A stretch of DNA of 33,436 bases from a bacterium (GCA_035530055.1 DATKVN010000052.1:1-33436), one strand, 5' to 3'; positions 7,688 to 14,316 are shown, numbered from the stretch's first letter. Notes: generated by a model from the letters alone, not told the origin. Numbers and translations are program-made.

Positions 7688-7918
7688 ATGAAAGACATAA
7701 TGAGCACTAAAGAGCTGTCCCAATATATAGGATTGAGCAAGTCTAAAATTTATCAATTAATCCGCCAGAAAAAAATTCCGGCTTCTAAGATTGGCAGACA
7801 ATATAAGTTTCCTAAAGAGATGGTCGATGCTTGGTTAAAAGAGAAAATTATTACTTTACCTAAAGAGTCCCCGACGAAGCTTCCGCCGGAAAAGAGCAAA
7901 AAGGACGAGAGGACTTGA
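7688..7918 (+). CDS. Small helix-turn-helix protein (excisionase/MerR-like, HTH_17)
   Basis: A 76-residue protein whose first 50 residues form the winged-helix excisionase-type DNA-binding domain: STKELSQYIGLSKSKIYQLI, then RQKKIPASKIGRQYKF and the capping helix PKEMVDAWL. The remaining 25 residues are a charged, proline-containing tail. Such proteins act as excisionases or as small repressors and activators. The ATG at 7688 is preferred because AAGGTG lies about seven bases before it. A GTG at 7679 would add three residues. It has its own promoter. An IS605-type right-end relic begins about 30 bases after it, so it may be part of a decayed mobile region. No integrase is nearby. Confidence 0.82.
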   Translation: MKDIMSTKELSQYIGLSKSKIYQLIRQKKIPASKIGRQYKFPKEMVDAWLKEKIITLPKESPTKLPPEKSKKDERT

Positions 7919-7949
7919 ACAGACTGGTAAGATTGAGTAGACCCATAGT

Positions 7950-8089
7950 TATAGGATTAAATACCGCTGGACGAGCGGGAATCAACGCTTGTGGAGTTGG
8001 AACGGTAGTTCCGATGATGAAGCAAGAAAAAGAATGTCCCGATGTGACATCGGGACAGAAGCCACAAGGCTTGCCCTGTGGAGCGTCAC
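7950..8089 (+). mobile_element. Solo IS605-type right end (tnpB 3' relic, omega-RNA-like)
   Basis: This stretch aligns closely with the 3' end of the intact tnpB at 22982-23121, sharing for example GGAGTTGG, GTAGTTCCGA, AAAAAGAATGTCCCGAT and the terminal GGAGCGTCAC, after which the sequences diverge completely. No upstream tnpB body is present. Hairpin 1 (8036-8043 with 8049-8056) is conserved. Hairpin 2 (8062-8069, CTTG loop, 8074-8081) keeps its shape although most of its stem bases differ from the tnpB copy. In TnpB systems this region is the scaffold of the guide RNA, and the bases just beyond 8089 would be the guide. Confidence 0.75.
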
Positions 8090-8121
8090 TAAGCTTTTAA
8101 AACAGAGGAGGTGAGAAAGAG

Positions 8122-8472
8122 ATGGGAGAAAAGGTAGCAAGGGTCGGTGTAAAGAGACAGGAAGGTTATCTCTATTTCATCGACAAGCAAGGAGATGTTT
8201 CTCGGGCGAAGATGGCCCGCGGTGGCAAGAAAGGCGGGGGTCCTGTAAAGGTTACTAGAGTTGGTGTTAAAAAGGCCCGTGGTTATCTCTATTACCTTGA
8301 TAAGCAAGGAGATGTTTCTCGGGCGACGATGGCCCGCGGCGGTAAGAAGAAGAAAAAGAAGAAAAAAGCCGCCAAAAAGAAAACTACCAGAAAAAAAAGG
8401 AGGAAAACAATGGTAAAGAAAAAGAAAGCAAAAAAGAAGAAGAAAGCAACAAAAAAGAAGAAAAAGGGATAA
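8122..8472 (+). CDS. Histone-like lysine-rich protein with duplicated 33-residue module
   Basis: A 116-residue, extremely basic protein. Residues 5-37 and 44-76 are two copies of a module reading roughly V-x-RVGVK-x4-GYLYF-DKQGDVSRA-MARGGKK. The copies are also nearly identical as DNA (8134-8232 and 8251-8349), implying a recent duplication. Residues 75-116 are an almost pure Lys/Arg/Ala/Thr tail like those of histone H1-type bacterial proteins. It is likely to bind nucleic acid non-specifically. The function of the module is unknown to me. The ribosome binding site GAGGAGGTG (8104-8112) is strong, suggesting high expression. A second strong Shine-Dalgarno lies inside the gene ahead of Met97. 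Confidence 0.85.
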   Translation: MGEKVARVGVKRQEGYLYFIDKQGDVSRAKMARGGKKGGGPVKVTRVGVKKARGYLYYLDKQGDVSRATMARGGKKKKKKKKAAKKKTTRKKRRKTMVKKKKAKKKKKATKKKKKG

Positions 8473-8499
8473 TTAATAGACTCAAAATTTTGCACTGCA

Positions 8500-8655
8500 A
8501 GGTGACCCCTTGTTGGAGGACAATTGCTGGCGTTCTGTATTCCAGAGAAGCGGGTGGTATAACGCTTGAGTGTGTTGAGGAAAATAAATAATTCTGTTTG
8601 AAGAATCCGAAATTTTCCAGCAATTTGCTTTTATCCACAAGGGGTCTTTTTTTAT
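8500..8655 (+). ncRNA. Candidate structured RNA with built-in intrinsic terminator
   Basis: GACCCCTTGT (8504-8513) is fully complementary to ACAAGGGGTC (8637-8646), and the helix extends inward through TGGA/TCCA with one bulge. AATTGCTGG (8522-8530) pairs perfectly with CCAGCAATT (8617-8625). The enclosed 86 bases can form small hairpins, for example ATTCT/AGAAT near 8591-8606. Seven Ts follow the closing stem (8647-8653). Two nested long-range helices plus a terminator suggest a discrete RNA of about 150 nt or a structured 3' UTR of the histone-like gene. No clear promoter precedes it. I could not match it to a named family. Confidence 0.5.
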
Positions 8656-8665
8656 TTCTCGAAGA

Positions 8666-8767
8666 GAAAATGGGGTCAGTTCTATTTTTGGCCCTATCAC
8701 AACTCTATTTAACTATTTTAACGAATCAAAAATAGAGCTGACCCCATTTTCCCTGACCCCATTTTCC
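8666..8767. repeat. MITE-like inverted repeat (GGGGTCAG...CTGACCCC)
   Basis: The 25-base arm 8666-8690 and the arm 8727-8751 are inverted copies with one mismatch, separated by 36 AT-rich bases. A truncated third copy of the arm end, CCTGACCCCATTTTCC, follows at 8752-8767, and another fragment stands at 14282-14296. The structure suggests a non-autonomous element mobilised in trans. No cognate transposase was seen in the window. It abuts the tpiA promoter. Confidence 0.75.
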
Positions 8768-8779
8768 TTACATTTTTTC

Positions 8780-8808
8780 TTGACACTATGGAAAATGTGC
8801 ATTATAAT
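8780..8808 (+). promoter_or_regulatory. Perfect-consensus sigma70 promoter for tpiA
   Basis: TTGACA (8780-8785), a 17-base spacer and TATAAT (8803-8808), about 105 bases before the TTG start. It begins 12 bases after the MITE-like repeat, so the insertion may have brought or displaced regulatory sequence. Confidence 0.85.
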
Positions 8809-8913
8809 AATTTCTAGTCGTAGTTTTTGGGTCTTTTTGGATTTGTTGGGTTTATTTTTTGCTTGTTTTCGTGCTACTAAATTTGCTAAAATTATATTCT
8901 AAGGAGAGAAAAA

Positions 8914-9663
8914 TTGAGGAAACCGATTATCGCTGGTAACTGGAAAATGAATAAGTTGACCTCAGAAGCAGTGGAGTTAGCCCGTGAAGTAAAAAACAAA
9001 ACAGGGACTATTGCAGATAGGGAAATAGTTCTCTGTCCCCCTTTCACTGTTCTTTCCTCAGTAAAGGAAGTAATTAAAGGTTCCTCGATAAAATTGGGTG
9101 CCCAGAATATGTACTGGGAAGTTCGCGGAGCATATACTGGAGAAGTATCGCCAACGATGCTCAAAGATATTGGCTGTAATTATGTAATTTTAGGTCACTC
9201 AGAGCGACGCCAATATTTTGGCGAAACAAATGAGACAGTAAATAAGAAAGCGAAGATAGCTTTTTCTATCGGTCTTATTCCTATTGTTTGTGTAGGGGAA
9301 ACGCTCCGACAGAGAGAAAAAGGAGAAACTTTAACAGTAATAGAAGAACAGGTTAAAACAGGACTATCTGGGTTGACAAAAGAAGAAAGTAAAGGATTGG
9401 TAGTGGCTTATGAACCTGTCTGGGCTATCGGTACGGGAAAGACAGCTACGCCTGAGGAGGCTGAAGAGGTGCAGCGATTTATTCGGAAATTGTTAGGGCA
9501 AATGTTTGGAAAGGAGAATGCTCAGGCAATCAGAATTTTATACGGAGGAAGTATTAATCCTGATAATATTTCGGTTCTAATGTCTTGTGAAGATATAGAC
9601 GGAGGGTTAATAGGCGGAGCAAGTCTAAATGTAGAATCTTTTTTGAAGGTTGTGCGCTATTAG
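8914..9663 (+). CDS. tpiA: Triosephosphate isomerase
   Basis: A 249-residue TIM-barrel enzyme of normal length that interconverts dihydroxyacetone phosphate and glyceraldehyde 3-phosphate in the cytosol. N9 and K11 (AGNWKMN), the electrophile H95 (LGHSERR), the catalytic base E167 (AYEPVWAIGTG), the flexible loop 6 and the phosphate-binding YGGSINPDN are all present. The start is TTG with AAGGAG seven bases upstream. It has its own consensus promoter and heads a carbon-metabolism stretch with rpiB and transketolase. Confidence 0.97.
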   Translation: MRKPIIAGNWKMNKLTSEAVELAREVKNKTGTIADREIVLCPPFTVLSSVKEVIKGSSIKLGAQNMYWEVRGAYTGEVSPTMLKDIGCNYVILGHSERRQYFGETNETVNKKAKIAFSIGLIPIVCVGETLRQREKGETLTVIEEQVKTGLSGLTKEESKGLVVAYEPVWAIGTGKTATPEEAEEVQRFIRKLLGQMFGKENAQAIRILYGGSINPDNISVLMSCEDIDGGLIGGASLNVESFLKVVRY

Positions 9664-9695
9664 TGTGCCTTTTGGTATTCCTCCAATTCCAAATA

Positions 9696-9720
9696 GGAGT
9701 AGCAGACTTCAGTCTGCGTT
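9696..9720. repeat. Hairpin repeat unit (GGAGTA + GCAGACTTCAGTCTGC)
   Basis: GGAGTA (9696-9701) is followed by the 16-base hairpin core GCAGACTTCAGTCTGC (9702-9717) and GTT. It lies ten bases before the rpiB start codon, so it may take the place of a conventional ribosome binding site, which is not visible. Confidence 0.8.
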
Positions 9721-9729
9721 TGAAAAAAG

Positions 9730-10182
9730 ATGAAAATTGCTATTGGCTCTGACCATCAAGGATTCAAGTTAAAAGTGGAGTTGAAAGAGAAACTTCAAAA
9801 ATTAAATCATGAAGTGGGCGATTTTGGCTGTTTCTCAGAAGAAGCCTGTGATTACCCGGATTATGCAGTGCAGGTTGCTGAAGCTGTTGCTCGTGGAGAG
9901 TATAACAAGGGGATTCTTATATGTAAGAGCGGGATAGGAATGAGCATTACCGCTAACAAAGTTCCTGGAATTTTAGCAGCTTTAGTTCGTGATGAAGAAA
10001 TGGCAAAGTTGGCATCTGAACATAACAATGCCAACATTATCTGCCTGAGCTCTAATCTTGATCAAAAGAGAATGATGAATATAGTTGCTAGTTGGCTTAA
10101 CACTCCTTTTGGGTGGGAGAGGCATCTCCGCAGGATAAATAAGATTAAGGAGATCGAAAATAAGTATTTAAAGCAGAAATGA
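9730..10182 (+). CDS. rpiB: Ribose-5-phosphate isomerase B
   Basis: A 150-residue RpiB/LacAB-family isomerase that interconverts ribose 5-phosphate and ribulose 5-phosphate. It shows GSDHQGF (D8, H9), DYPDYA, the catalytic C65 within ILICKSGIGMS, the EHNNANI segment (H98, N99) and a basic RHLRRI near 131-136 for phosphate binding. The usual Gly-Thr after the catalytic cysteine is Lys-Ser, a mild deviation. It fits functionally with the split transketolase downstream in the non-oxidative pentose phosphate pathway. Confidence 0.94.
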   Translation: MKIAIGSDHQGFKLKVELKEKLQKLNHEVGDFGCFSEEACDYPDYAVQVAEAVARGEYNKGILICKSGIGMSITANKVPGILAALVRDEEMAKLASEHNNANIICLSSNLDQKRMMNIVASWLNTPFGWERHLRRINKIKEIENKYLKQK

Positions 10183-10218
10183 AACCCGATGGTCTTAAAG
10201 TCCCGCCCATTTATTATT

Positions 10219-10282
10219 GGAGTAGCAGACTTTAGTCTGCGTGTAAATCGCAACCTAAAGGTTGTGGCTACAGTCTGCGTTT
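10219..10282. repeat. Hairpin repeat cluster before the DnaA-like gene
   Basis: GGAGTA plus hairpin GCAGACTTTAGTCTGC (10219-10240), a second hairpin GCAACCTAAAGGTTGT (10250-10265), and a fragment GGCTACAGTCTGCGTTT (10266-10282). It ends 18 bases before the start codon at 10301. Confidence 0.8.
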
Positions 10283-10300
10283 ATTGTTTAGGTGGTTAAC

Positions 10301-12154
10301 ATGATTGAACGTTGGAGCATGAGTTTTTCTCCGACTCAAAGGGGAGAAAAGAGATACAAGATAAGAGTCTATGGAGAACAGAGGGATCTTAGGGACTTAA
10401 TAGACAAGATTGGAAATATCTGCAGTCGCCCTTTTGTTCCTCGGGATAAAGAATACAACTGGGCCTTTTATGTTTATAATGTTGACTCCCAGGTAAAAGA
10501 AAAAATTATCAAAATACTGGATGAATCTATGAAAGCCCCCAAACCCTCTGTTTCCAAGGTAAAAGATTCAGGAGAAATTCAGAAGAAAGAGGTGAGCGTA
10601 GAGCCGAAAAAGGCAAAGGCTGAAAAACCCGTTAAACCCATCGGGGAGCTCAAGTTGAATCCAGCATATACTTTTGAGAATTTCGTCGTTGGTCCCTCTA
10701 ACAGATTCACCCACGCAGCTACTCAGGCTGTGGCAAAAAGTCCAGGAGAAATATATAATCCTTTATTTATCTACGGTGGGGTGGGATTGGGGAAAACTCA
10801 TTTACTTCATGCGATTGGACATTATGTCAAAAGTAAAAAATCAGACGCAAAGATACTCTATGTTACTACTGAAACGTTCATGAATGAAGTTATCGAAGCC
10901 ATTGGCAAAGGAACGATAGAAGAGTTTAGAGAACGTTATCGGCAAGTAGACCTCTTGTTAATTGATGACATTCAATTTTTGGTTGAGGCAGAGTCAACCC
11001 AGGAAGAATTCTTCCATACCTTCAATGTGCTTCACGATGCCCACAAACAGATTGTAATTAGTTCAGATAAGCCTCCCAAACAGCTGACCACTTTAGAGGA
11101 GAGATTGAAGTCGAGATTCGAATGGGGTTTGATTGCTGATATCAAGTCCCCCAATTTAGAAACAAGAGTTGCTATTCTTAAGAAGAAAGAAGAGCTTGAA
11201 CAATTAGACCTTAGTGATAACATACTTGTATATGTTGCCGGCAAATTGAAATCTAACGTTCGCGAACTCGAAGGTTTCCTGAAGCGAATTAATGCCTATG
11301 GTCAATTAACCAAACAGGAGATAACCATAGATTTAGTTCGGGAATTGATGAATGATCTTCTGCCTGAAAAAGAAAGAGAAGAGTTCTTAGAGGTAAAGCC
11401 ACCAGAGACAAAAGAGCCTAAATTAGAAGAAGAAAAGAAAGTGGCTCCCCCTCCGTTAGAAGTCGAGGAGGAGAGAAAGTGCTTGACTTGTGGGCAGAAT
11501 CTTGCCTATGTTGAACAATACGATCGCTGGTATTGCCATAATTGCAAAAAATATGCTCCTAAAGAAATTCCTGAAATGGCAACACCTGAAGTTCCTCCAC
11601 CAGAGGAAAAGGTGATTGAAGAGGAAGTCGAGGAAATTAAGAGGGAAAGAGTTCCACCACCGACTGAGGAAAAAGAAGTGAAAGCGGCAAAGGAGCCAGA
11701 ACCTGCTCCGGAAGTCTCACCTCCACCTGTGGAGCGAGCGCCAGTTGATAAATCATTACGGAAAGTAGAAGTAGGCTACTTTTATCCACAAGACCGCAAT
11801 AAAGAGATTGAAGAACTTAAAACACAATTTGATGAAGTATTAAAAAAACATAAGTTGAAATTCCGGTTGGAGGCAGTTTTTGAGAAAGATTATAAAGCGG
11901 AAAAGAAAATAAATTATGGAATGTTTGCTGAACTTTGTAAAACAGGTAATGTGAGAATTGCTGTAGTCTTAGGACCTCCGCCGGGCAGTAGTTTATCAGC
12001 AACTGAGTTTTCCAGAATGCTGGGAGCAATTTTGGATGACGCAAATATTTCTCTTCATTTTGTTCCTTATAGTGATGTTAAAAAAAGGTATAAATATCTC
12101 AATATGCTTCTCGATATTGCCGTGATAGGGCACAAGGAACTTTTCCCAAAATAG
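10301..12154 (+). CDS. DnaA-type AAA+ ATPase with zinc ribbon, lacking the origin-binding domain
   Basis: A 617-residue protein. Residues 1-78 form an unknown N-terminal domain unlike DnaA domain I. Residues 117-350 are a complete DnaA ATPase core: [13 protein letters not shown], Walker A GGVGLGKT (159-166), Walker [10 protein letters not shown] (218-226), sensor I SSD near 255, arginine-finger box LKSRFEWGL (R272) and sensor II NVRELEG (R321). Where DnaA has its helix-turn-helix domain IV there is instead a Pro/Glu-rich linker, a four-cysteine zinc ribbon (C394, C397, C412, C415), a second acidic linker and a C-terminal alpha/beta domain (485-617) I do not recognise. It is unlikely to be the replication initiator. 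The ATG at 10301 has AGGTGG five bases upstream. Two receiver proteins follow. Confidence 0.88.
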   Translation: MIERWSMSFSPTQRGEKRYKIRVYGEQRDLRDLIDKIGNICSRPFVPRDKEYNWAFYVYNVDSQVKEKIIKILDESMKAPKPSVSKVKDSGEIQKKEVSVEPKKAKAEKPVKPIGELKLNPAYTFENFVVGPSNRFTHAATQAVAKSPGEIYNPLFIYGGVGLGKTHLLHAIGHYVKSKKSDAKILYVTTETFMNEVIEAIGKGTIEEFRERYRQVDLLLIDDIQFLVEAESTQEEFFHTFNVLHDAHKQIVISSDKPPKQLTTLEERLKSRFEWGLIADIKSPNLETRVAILKKKEELEQLDLSDNILVYVAGKLKSNVRELEGFLKRINAYGQLTKQEITIDLVRELMNDLLPEKEREEFLEVKPPETKEPKLEEEKKVAPPPLEVEEERKCLTCGQNLAYVEQYDRWYCHNCKKYAPKEIPEMATPEVPPPEEKVIEEEVEEIKRERVPPPTEEKEVKAAKEPEPAPEVSPPPVERAPVDKSLRKVEVGYFYPQDRNKEIEELKTQFDEVLKKHKLKFRLEAVFEKDYKAEKKINYGMFAELCKTGNVRIAVVLGPPPGSSLSATEFSRMLGAILDDANISLHFVPYSDVKKRYKYLNMLLDIAVIGHKELFPK

Positions 12155-12158
12155 TATT

Positions 12159-12200
12159 AAAAGATAGTTTGTTTATCGCACTTTCCAGAAACTATCTTTT
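12159..12200. terminator. 12-bp inverted repeat after the DnaA-like gene
   Basis: AAAAGATAGTTT (12159-12170) and AAACTATCTTTT (12189-12200) are perfect inverted copies with an 18-base loop, starting four bases after the stop. The AT-rich stem and lack of a clean T-run make it a weak terminator candidate. A diverged copy of 12189-12215 recurs at about 12957-12982. Confidence 0.4.
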
Positions 12201-12233
12201 GGATGTCATGAGTGGCCCTGATGAAACAGGAAT

Positions 12234-12296
12234 GTTAACGCAGAGCAAGCTCTGCTACTCCAAAGTCTTTTGGAGTAGCGAAACTTGTTTCGCGAT
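12234..12296. repeat. Two-unit hairpin repeat before the 12316 gene
   Basis: GTTAAC is followed by hairpin GCAGAGCAAGCTCTGC (12240-12255) and TACTCC, then GGAGTA (12272-12277) with hairpin GCGAAACTTGTTTCGC (12278-12293). The two units face away from each other, and the element ends about 20 bases before the start codon. Confidence 0.8.
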
Positions 12297-12315
12297 AATA
12301 GAGAGGAAGAAGAAA

Positions 12316-12684
12316 ATGGCCAAGATATTAATAGTAGAGGATGACCCTACTACTGTGCAATTGATTGAGTTTCTTTTAAAGAAGAATAATTTCGAAGTTC
12401 TTATTGCTTATAATGGAGTAGAAGCTTTGCAGATAGCCAAAAAAGAGAAATCGGATTTGATATTGATGGATGTTATGATGCCTAAGATGGACGGAATCGA
12501 AGCTATTGAGAAATTGAAAAAAGATGAAAATACTCGGGATATCCCAATTATAATCCTTTCAGCTTTAGGACAAGAGATGGATGTAATGAGGGGGCTACAA
12601 GCGGGAGCTTCAAGCTACATCGTTAAACCTTTTAGCCCTCAGGAGTTACTTACCGAAATAAATACAAAATTGACAAAAAAGTAG
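12316..12684 (+). CDS. Receiver-only response regulator
   Basis: A 122-residue CheY-type receiver with acidic D9/D10, phosphoacceptor D52 in LMDVMMPKMDG, switch S82 and K104-P105. The common GADDY loop is GASSY. A longer open frame reaches back to 12169 but runs through the hairpin repeat, and GAGAGGAAG sits a few bases before the ATG at 12316, so the short start is chosen. It follows the DnaA-like protein by 161 bases. A functional link is possible but not shown. Confidence 0.9.
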   Translation: MAKILIVEDDPTTVQLIEFLLKKNNFEVLIAYNGVEALQIAKKEKSDLILMDVMMPKMDGIEAIEKLKKDENTRDIPIIILSALGQEMDVMRGLQAGASSYIVKPFSPQELLTEINTKLTKK

Positions 12685-13076
12685 CGCGGGATTTGGTTTT
12701 TGGTAATTAAAATCATGTTCCCGATTGAAAATCGGGACGAGCGACAAATGGCATAGCTGTGTTAGGAGTAGCGAGACTTGTTTCGCGATTGGTGGGCGCA
12801 GAGATGGAGTAGCGAGACTTGTCTCGCGATTAGTTATCGCAGAGCAAGCTCTGCTACTCCTAACGCACCGCAAGCGGTGATGCTACTCCAACTTCCGCTT
12901 TAGCGGAAGGATATGTCGTTCTCGTTTTTTGGCTAAAAATTCCGATACTCTTCACAAACTGTCTTTTAAATGTCGGGAGTGGTGAAGCAAGGCTTCGCCT
13001 CATAAAAGTCCGTGGAAGCTTTGCCTAAGGGCGAGGGATGACTGGGAAAAGAGTTGTTGGAAAGTAGGAGGAAAAG
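12685..13076. repeat. 392-base gap packed with hairpin repeats
   Basis: No gene is supported. Contents in order: CCCGATTGAAAATCGGG (12720-12736). GGAGTA plus GCGAGACTTGTTTCGC (12765-12786). GGAGTA plus GCGAGACTTGTCTCGC (12806-12827). GCAGAGCAAGCTCTGC plus TACTCC (12839-12860). GCACCGCAAGCGGTGA then GCTACTCC (12865-12889). CTTCCGCTTTAGCGGAAG (12892-12909). A 17-base motif TTTTTGGCTAAAAATTC (12926-12942) is shared with 15417-15433. A stretch near 12957-12982 is similar to 12189-12215. AGGAGG at 13066-13071 serves the next gene. Confidence 0.8.
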
Positions 13077-13469
13077 ATGTCGAAATTAAACATTTTAATT
13101 GTAGAAGATGATCCTCAGACGGTAAAACTAATTAAGTTTATTTTAGAGAAAGAAGACTATTCGACAATTTCAGCAAAAGATGGGGAAGAGGGATTACAAA
13201 TGGCGAGAGAGAAGAAGCCTGATCTGATTGTTCTAGATTTGATGCTTCCGGGAATGGATGGATATCGGGTGTGTGAAATTTTAAAAGCTAATCCAGTTAC
13301 TAAAGAGATACCGGTTATAGTGCTTACCGCTCTTGATACTGGTGTGGACTTTGAAAAAGCCTTAGAGAAGAAAGCTGACTGGTACATAACTAAGCCCTTC
13401 GAACCCCAACACCTACTAAAGCGAGTTAATTATTTAATCGAAAAAAGAAAAAAAGATGAAAATAAATGA
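13077..13469 (+). CDS. Receiver-only response regulator overlapping transketolase
   Basis: A 130-residue receiver domain with acidic E10/D11/D12, phosphoacceptor D54, T84 and K106-P107. The usual GADDY loop reads KADWY. A strong AGGAGG lies six bases before the ATG. The last 14 bases overlap the start of the transketolase N-terminal gene, so the two are translated from one message and probably coupled. Such an arrangement of a stand-alone receiver with transketolase suggests co-regulation but does not show a direct role. Confidence 0.92.
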   Translation: MSKLNILIVEDDPQTVKLIKFILEKEDYSTISAKDGEEGLQMAREKKPDLIVLDLMLPGMDGYRVCEILKANPVTKEIPVIVLTALDTGVDFEKALEKKADWYITKPFEPQHLLKRVNYLIEKRKKDENK

Positions 13470-14286
13470 ACAGACCAAGAAACTGGATAAGATAGCCAGA
13501 CAGGTAAGAAAAAATATCATTGAAATGCTTGTCCAGGCGGGGTCGGGCCATCCCGGTGGGGCTCTTTCAGCGTGTGACATTATGGTAGCTCTCTATTTTT
13601 CTGTGATGAGGCATAACCCTCAAAATCCTCAATGGAGAGAGAGGGACAGGTTCATTCTTTCTAAGGGACATAGCTGTCCTGCGATGTACGCTTGTTTAGC
13701 GCGAGCTGGATACTTTCCTTTGCAAGAGCTTAGTACCCTGAGAAAACTTGGTAGCCGGCTCCAGGGTCACCCTTCTAAGACCGACGGTTTACCCGGAATA
13801 GAAGTTTCCACTGGTTCACTTGGACAGGGTCTCTCTATCGCCAATGGTATTGCCCTGGGGCTCAGGCTGGATAAAATAGATGCTCGCGTCTACTGCTTGA
13901 TGGGCGACGGCGAGATAGAAGAAGGACAAATCTGGGAAGCAGCAATGACGACTTCCCATTACCACATAGACAATCTTTGTGGAATTGTCGATAATAATGG
14001 ATTGCAGATAGATGGAACAATTGATGAGATAATGAGTCCAAATCCCATCTCTGAAAAATGGAAGGCTTTTGGTTGGAATACTATCGAAATTGATGGGAAC
14101 AAAATGGAAGAGATCCTGGAGGCATTTGCTGAAGCGAAAACAATTAAAAGGAAACCAACAGTTATTATAGCAAAGACCATAAAAGGGAAGGGTGTCTCCT
14201 TTATGGAGAATGCTGTTGAATGGCATGGGAAAGCGCCTTCGAAGGAACAGGCGAAAGTTGCCTTGAAGGATTTAGAAGGTTCCTGA
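13456..14286 (+). CDS. Transketolase, N-terminal subunit
   Basis: A 276-residue thiamine-diphosphate-binding half of a split transketolase, as found in many archaea and bacteria. Visible are GSGHPGG (29-35), SKGHSCPAMYA, GHPSKTDGLPG and STGSLGQGLS. The diphosphate and metal motif starts GDGEIEEGQIWEA and continues to VDNNGLQIDG. A WHGKAP near the end matches the substrate-binding end of the domain. It transfers two-carbon ketol units in the non-oxidative pentose phosphate pathway together with the C-terminal subunit 73 bases downstream. Its start codon overlaps the preceding receiver gene. Confidence 0.95.
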   Translation: MKINEQTKKLDKIARQVRKNIIEMLVQAGSGHPGGALSACDIMVALYFSVMRHNPQNPQWRERDRFILSKGHSCPAMYACLARAGYFPLQELSTLRKLGSRLQGHPSKTDGLPGIEVSTGSLGQGLSIANGIALGLRLDKIDARVYCLMGDGEIEEGQIWEAAMTTSHYHIDNLCGIVDNNGLQIDGTIDEIMSPNPISEKWKAFGWNTIEIDGNKMEEILEAFAEAKTIKRKPTVIIAKTIKGKGVSFMENAVEWHGKAPSKEQAKVALKDLEGS

Positions 14287-14316
14287 CCCCATTTTCTACC
14301 GATTGAAAAATCGGGG
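14282..14316. repeat. Repeat fragments between transketolase halves
   Basis: CCTGACCCCATTTTCT (14282-14297) is a single arm end of the MITE-like repeat at 8666. It overlaps the stop codon of the upstream gene. It is followed by CCGATTGAAAAATCGGGG (14299-14316), a copy of the CCCGATT hairpin family. Confidence 0.7.

Noticed and set aside
7915-8100. 61-codon open frame as a separate small gene
   Set aside because: Its sequence is the translated right end of a TnpB element (same as the tail of the intact tnpB) and has no start region of its own.
8292-8638. Phenylalanine-rich antisense frames opposite the histone-like gene
   Set aside because: They are the complement of lysine codons (AAG/AAA) and carry no independent signal.
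8500-8655. Firm identification as 6S, SRP or tmRNA
   Set aside because: No characteristic sequence of those RNAs was found; only the general long-hairpin shape is similar.
10301-12154. Calling this gene dnaA
   Set aside because: The DNA-binding domain IV is missing and both ends are unrelated to DnaA, so the replication-initiator name would mislead.
12169-12315. Longer N-terminus for the receiver protein
   Set aside because: The extension translates a hairpin repeat; a good ribosome binding site precedes the ATG at 12316, which gives a standard receiver start.
98-12909. CRISPR array from the recurring hairpins
   Set aside because: Spacing is irregular, the repeats differ in core sequence, they are scattered between genes and no cas gene is present.
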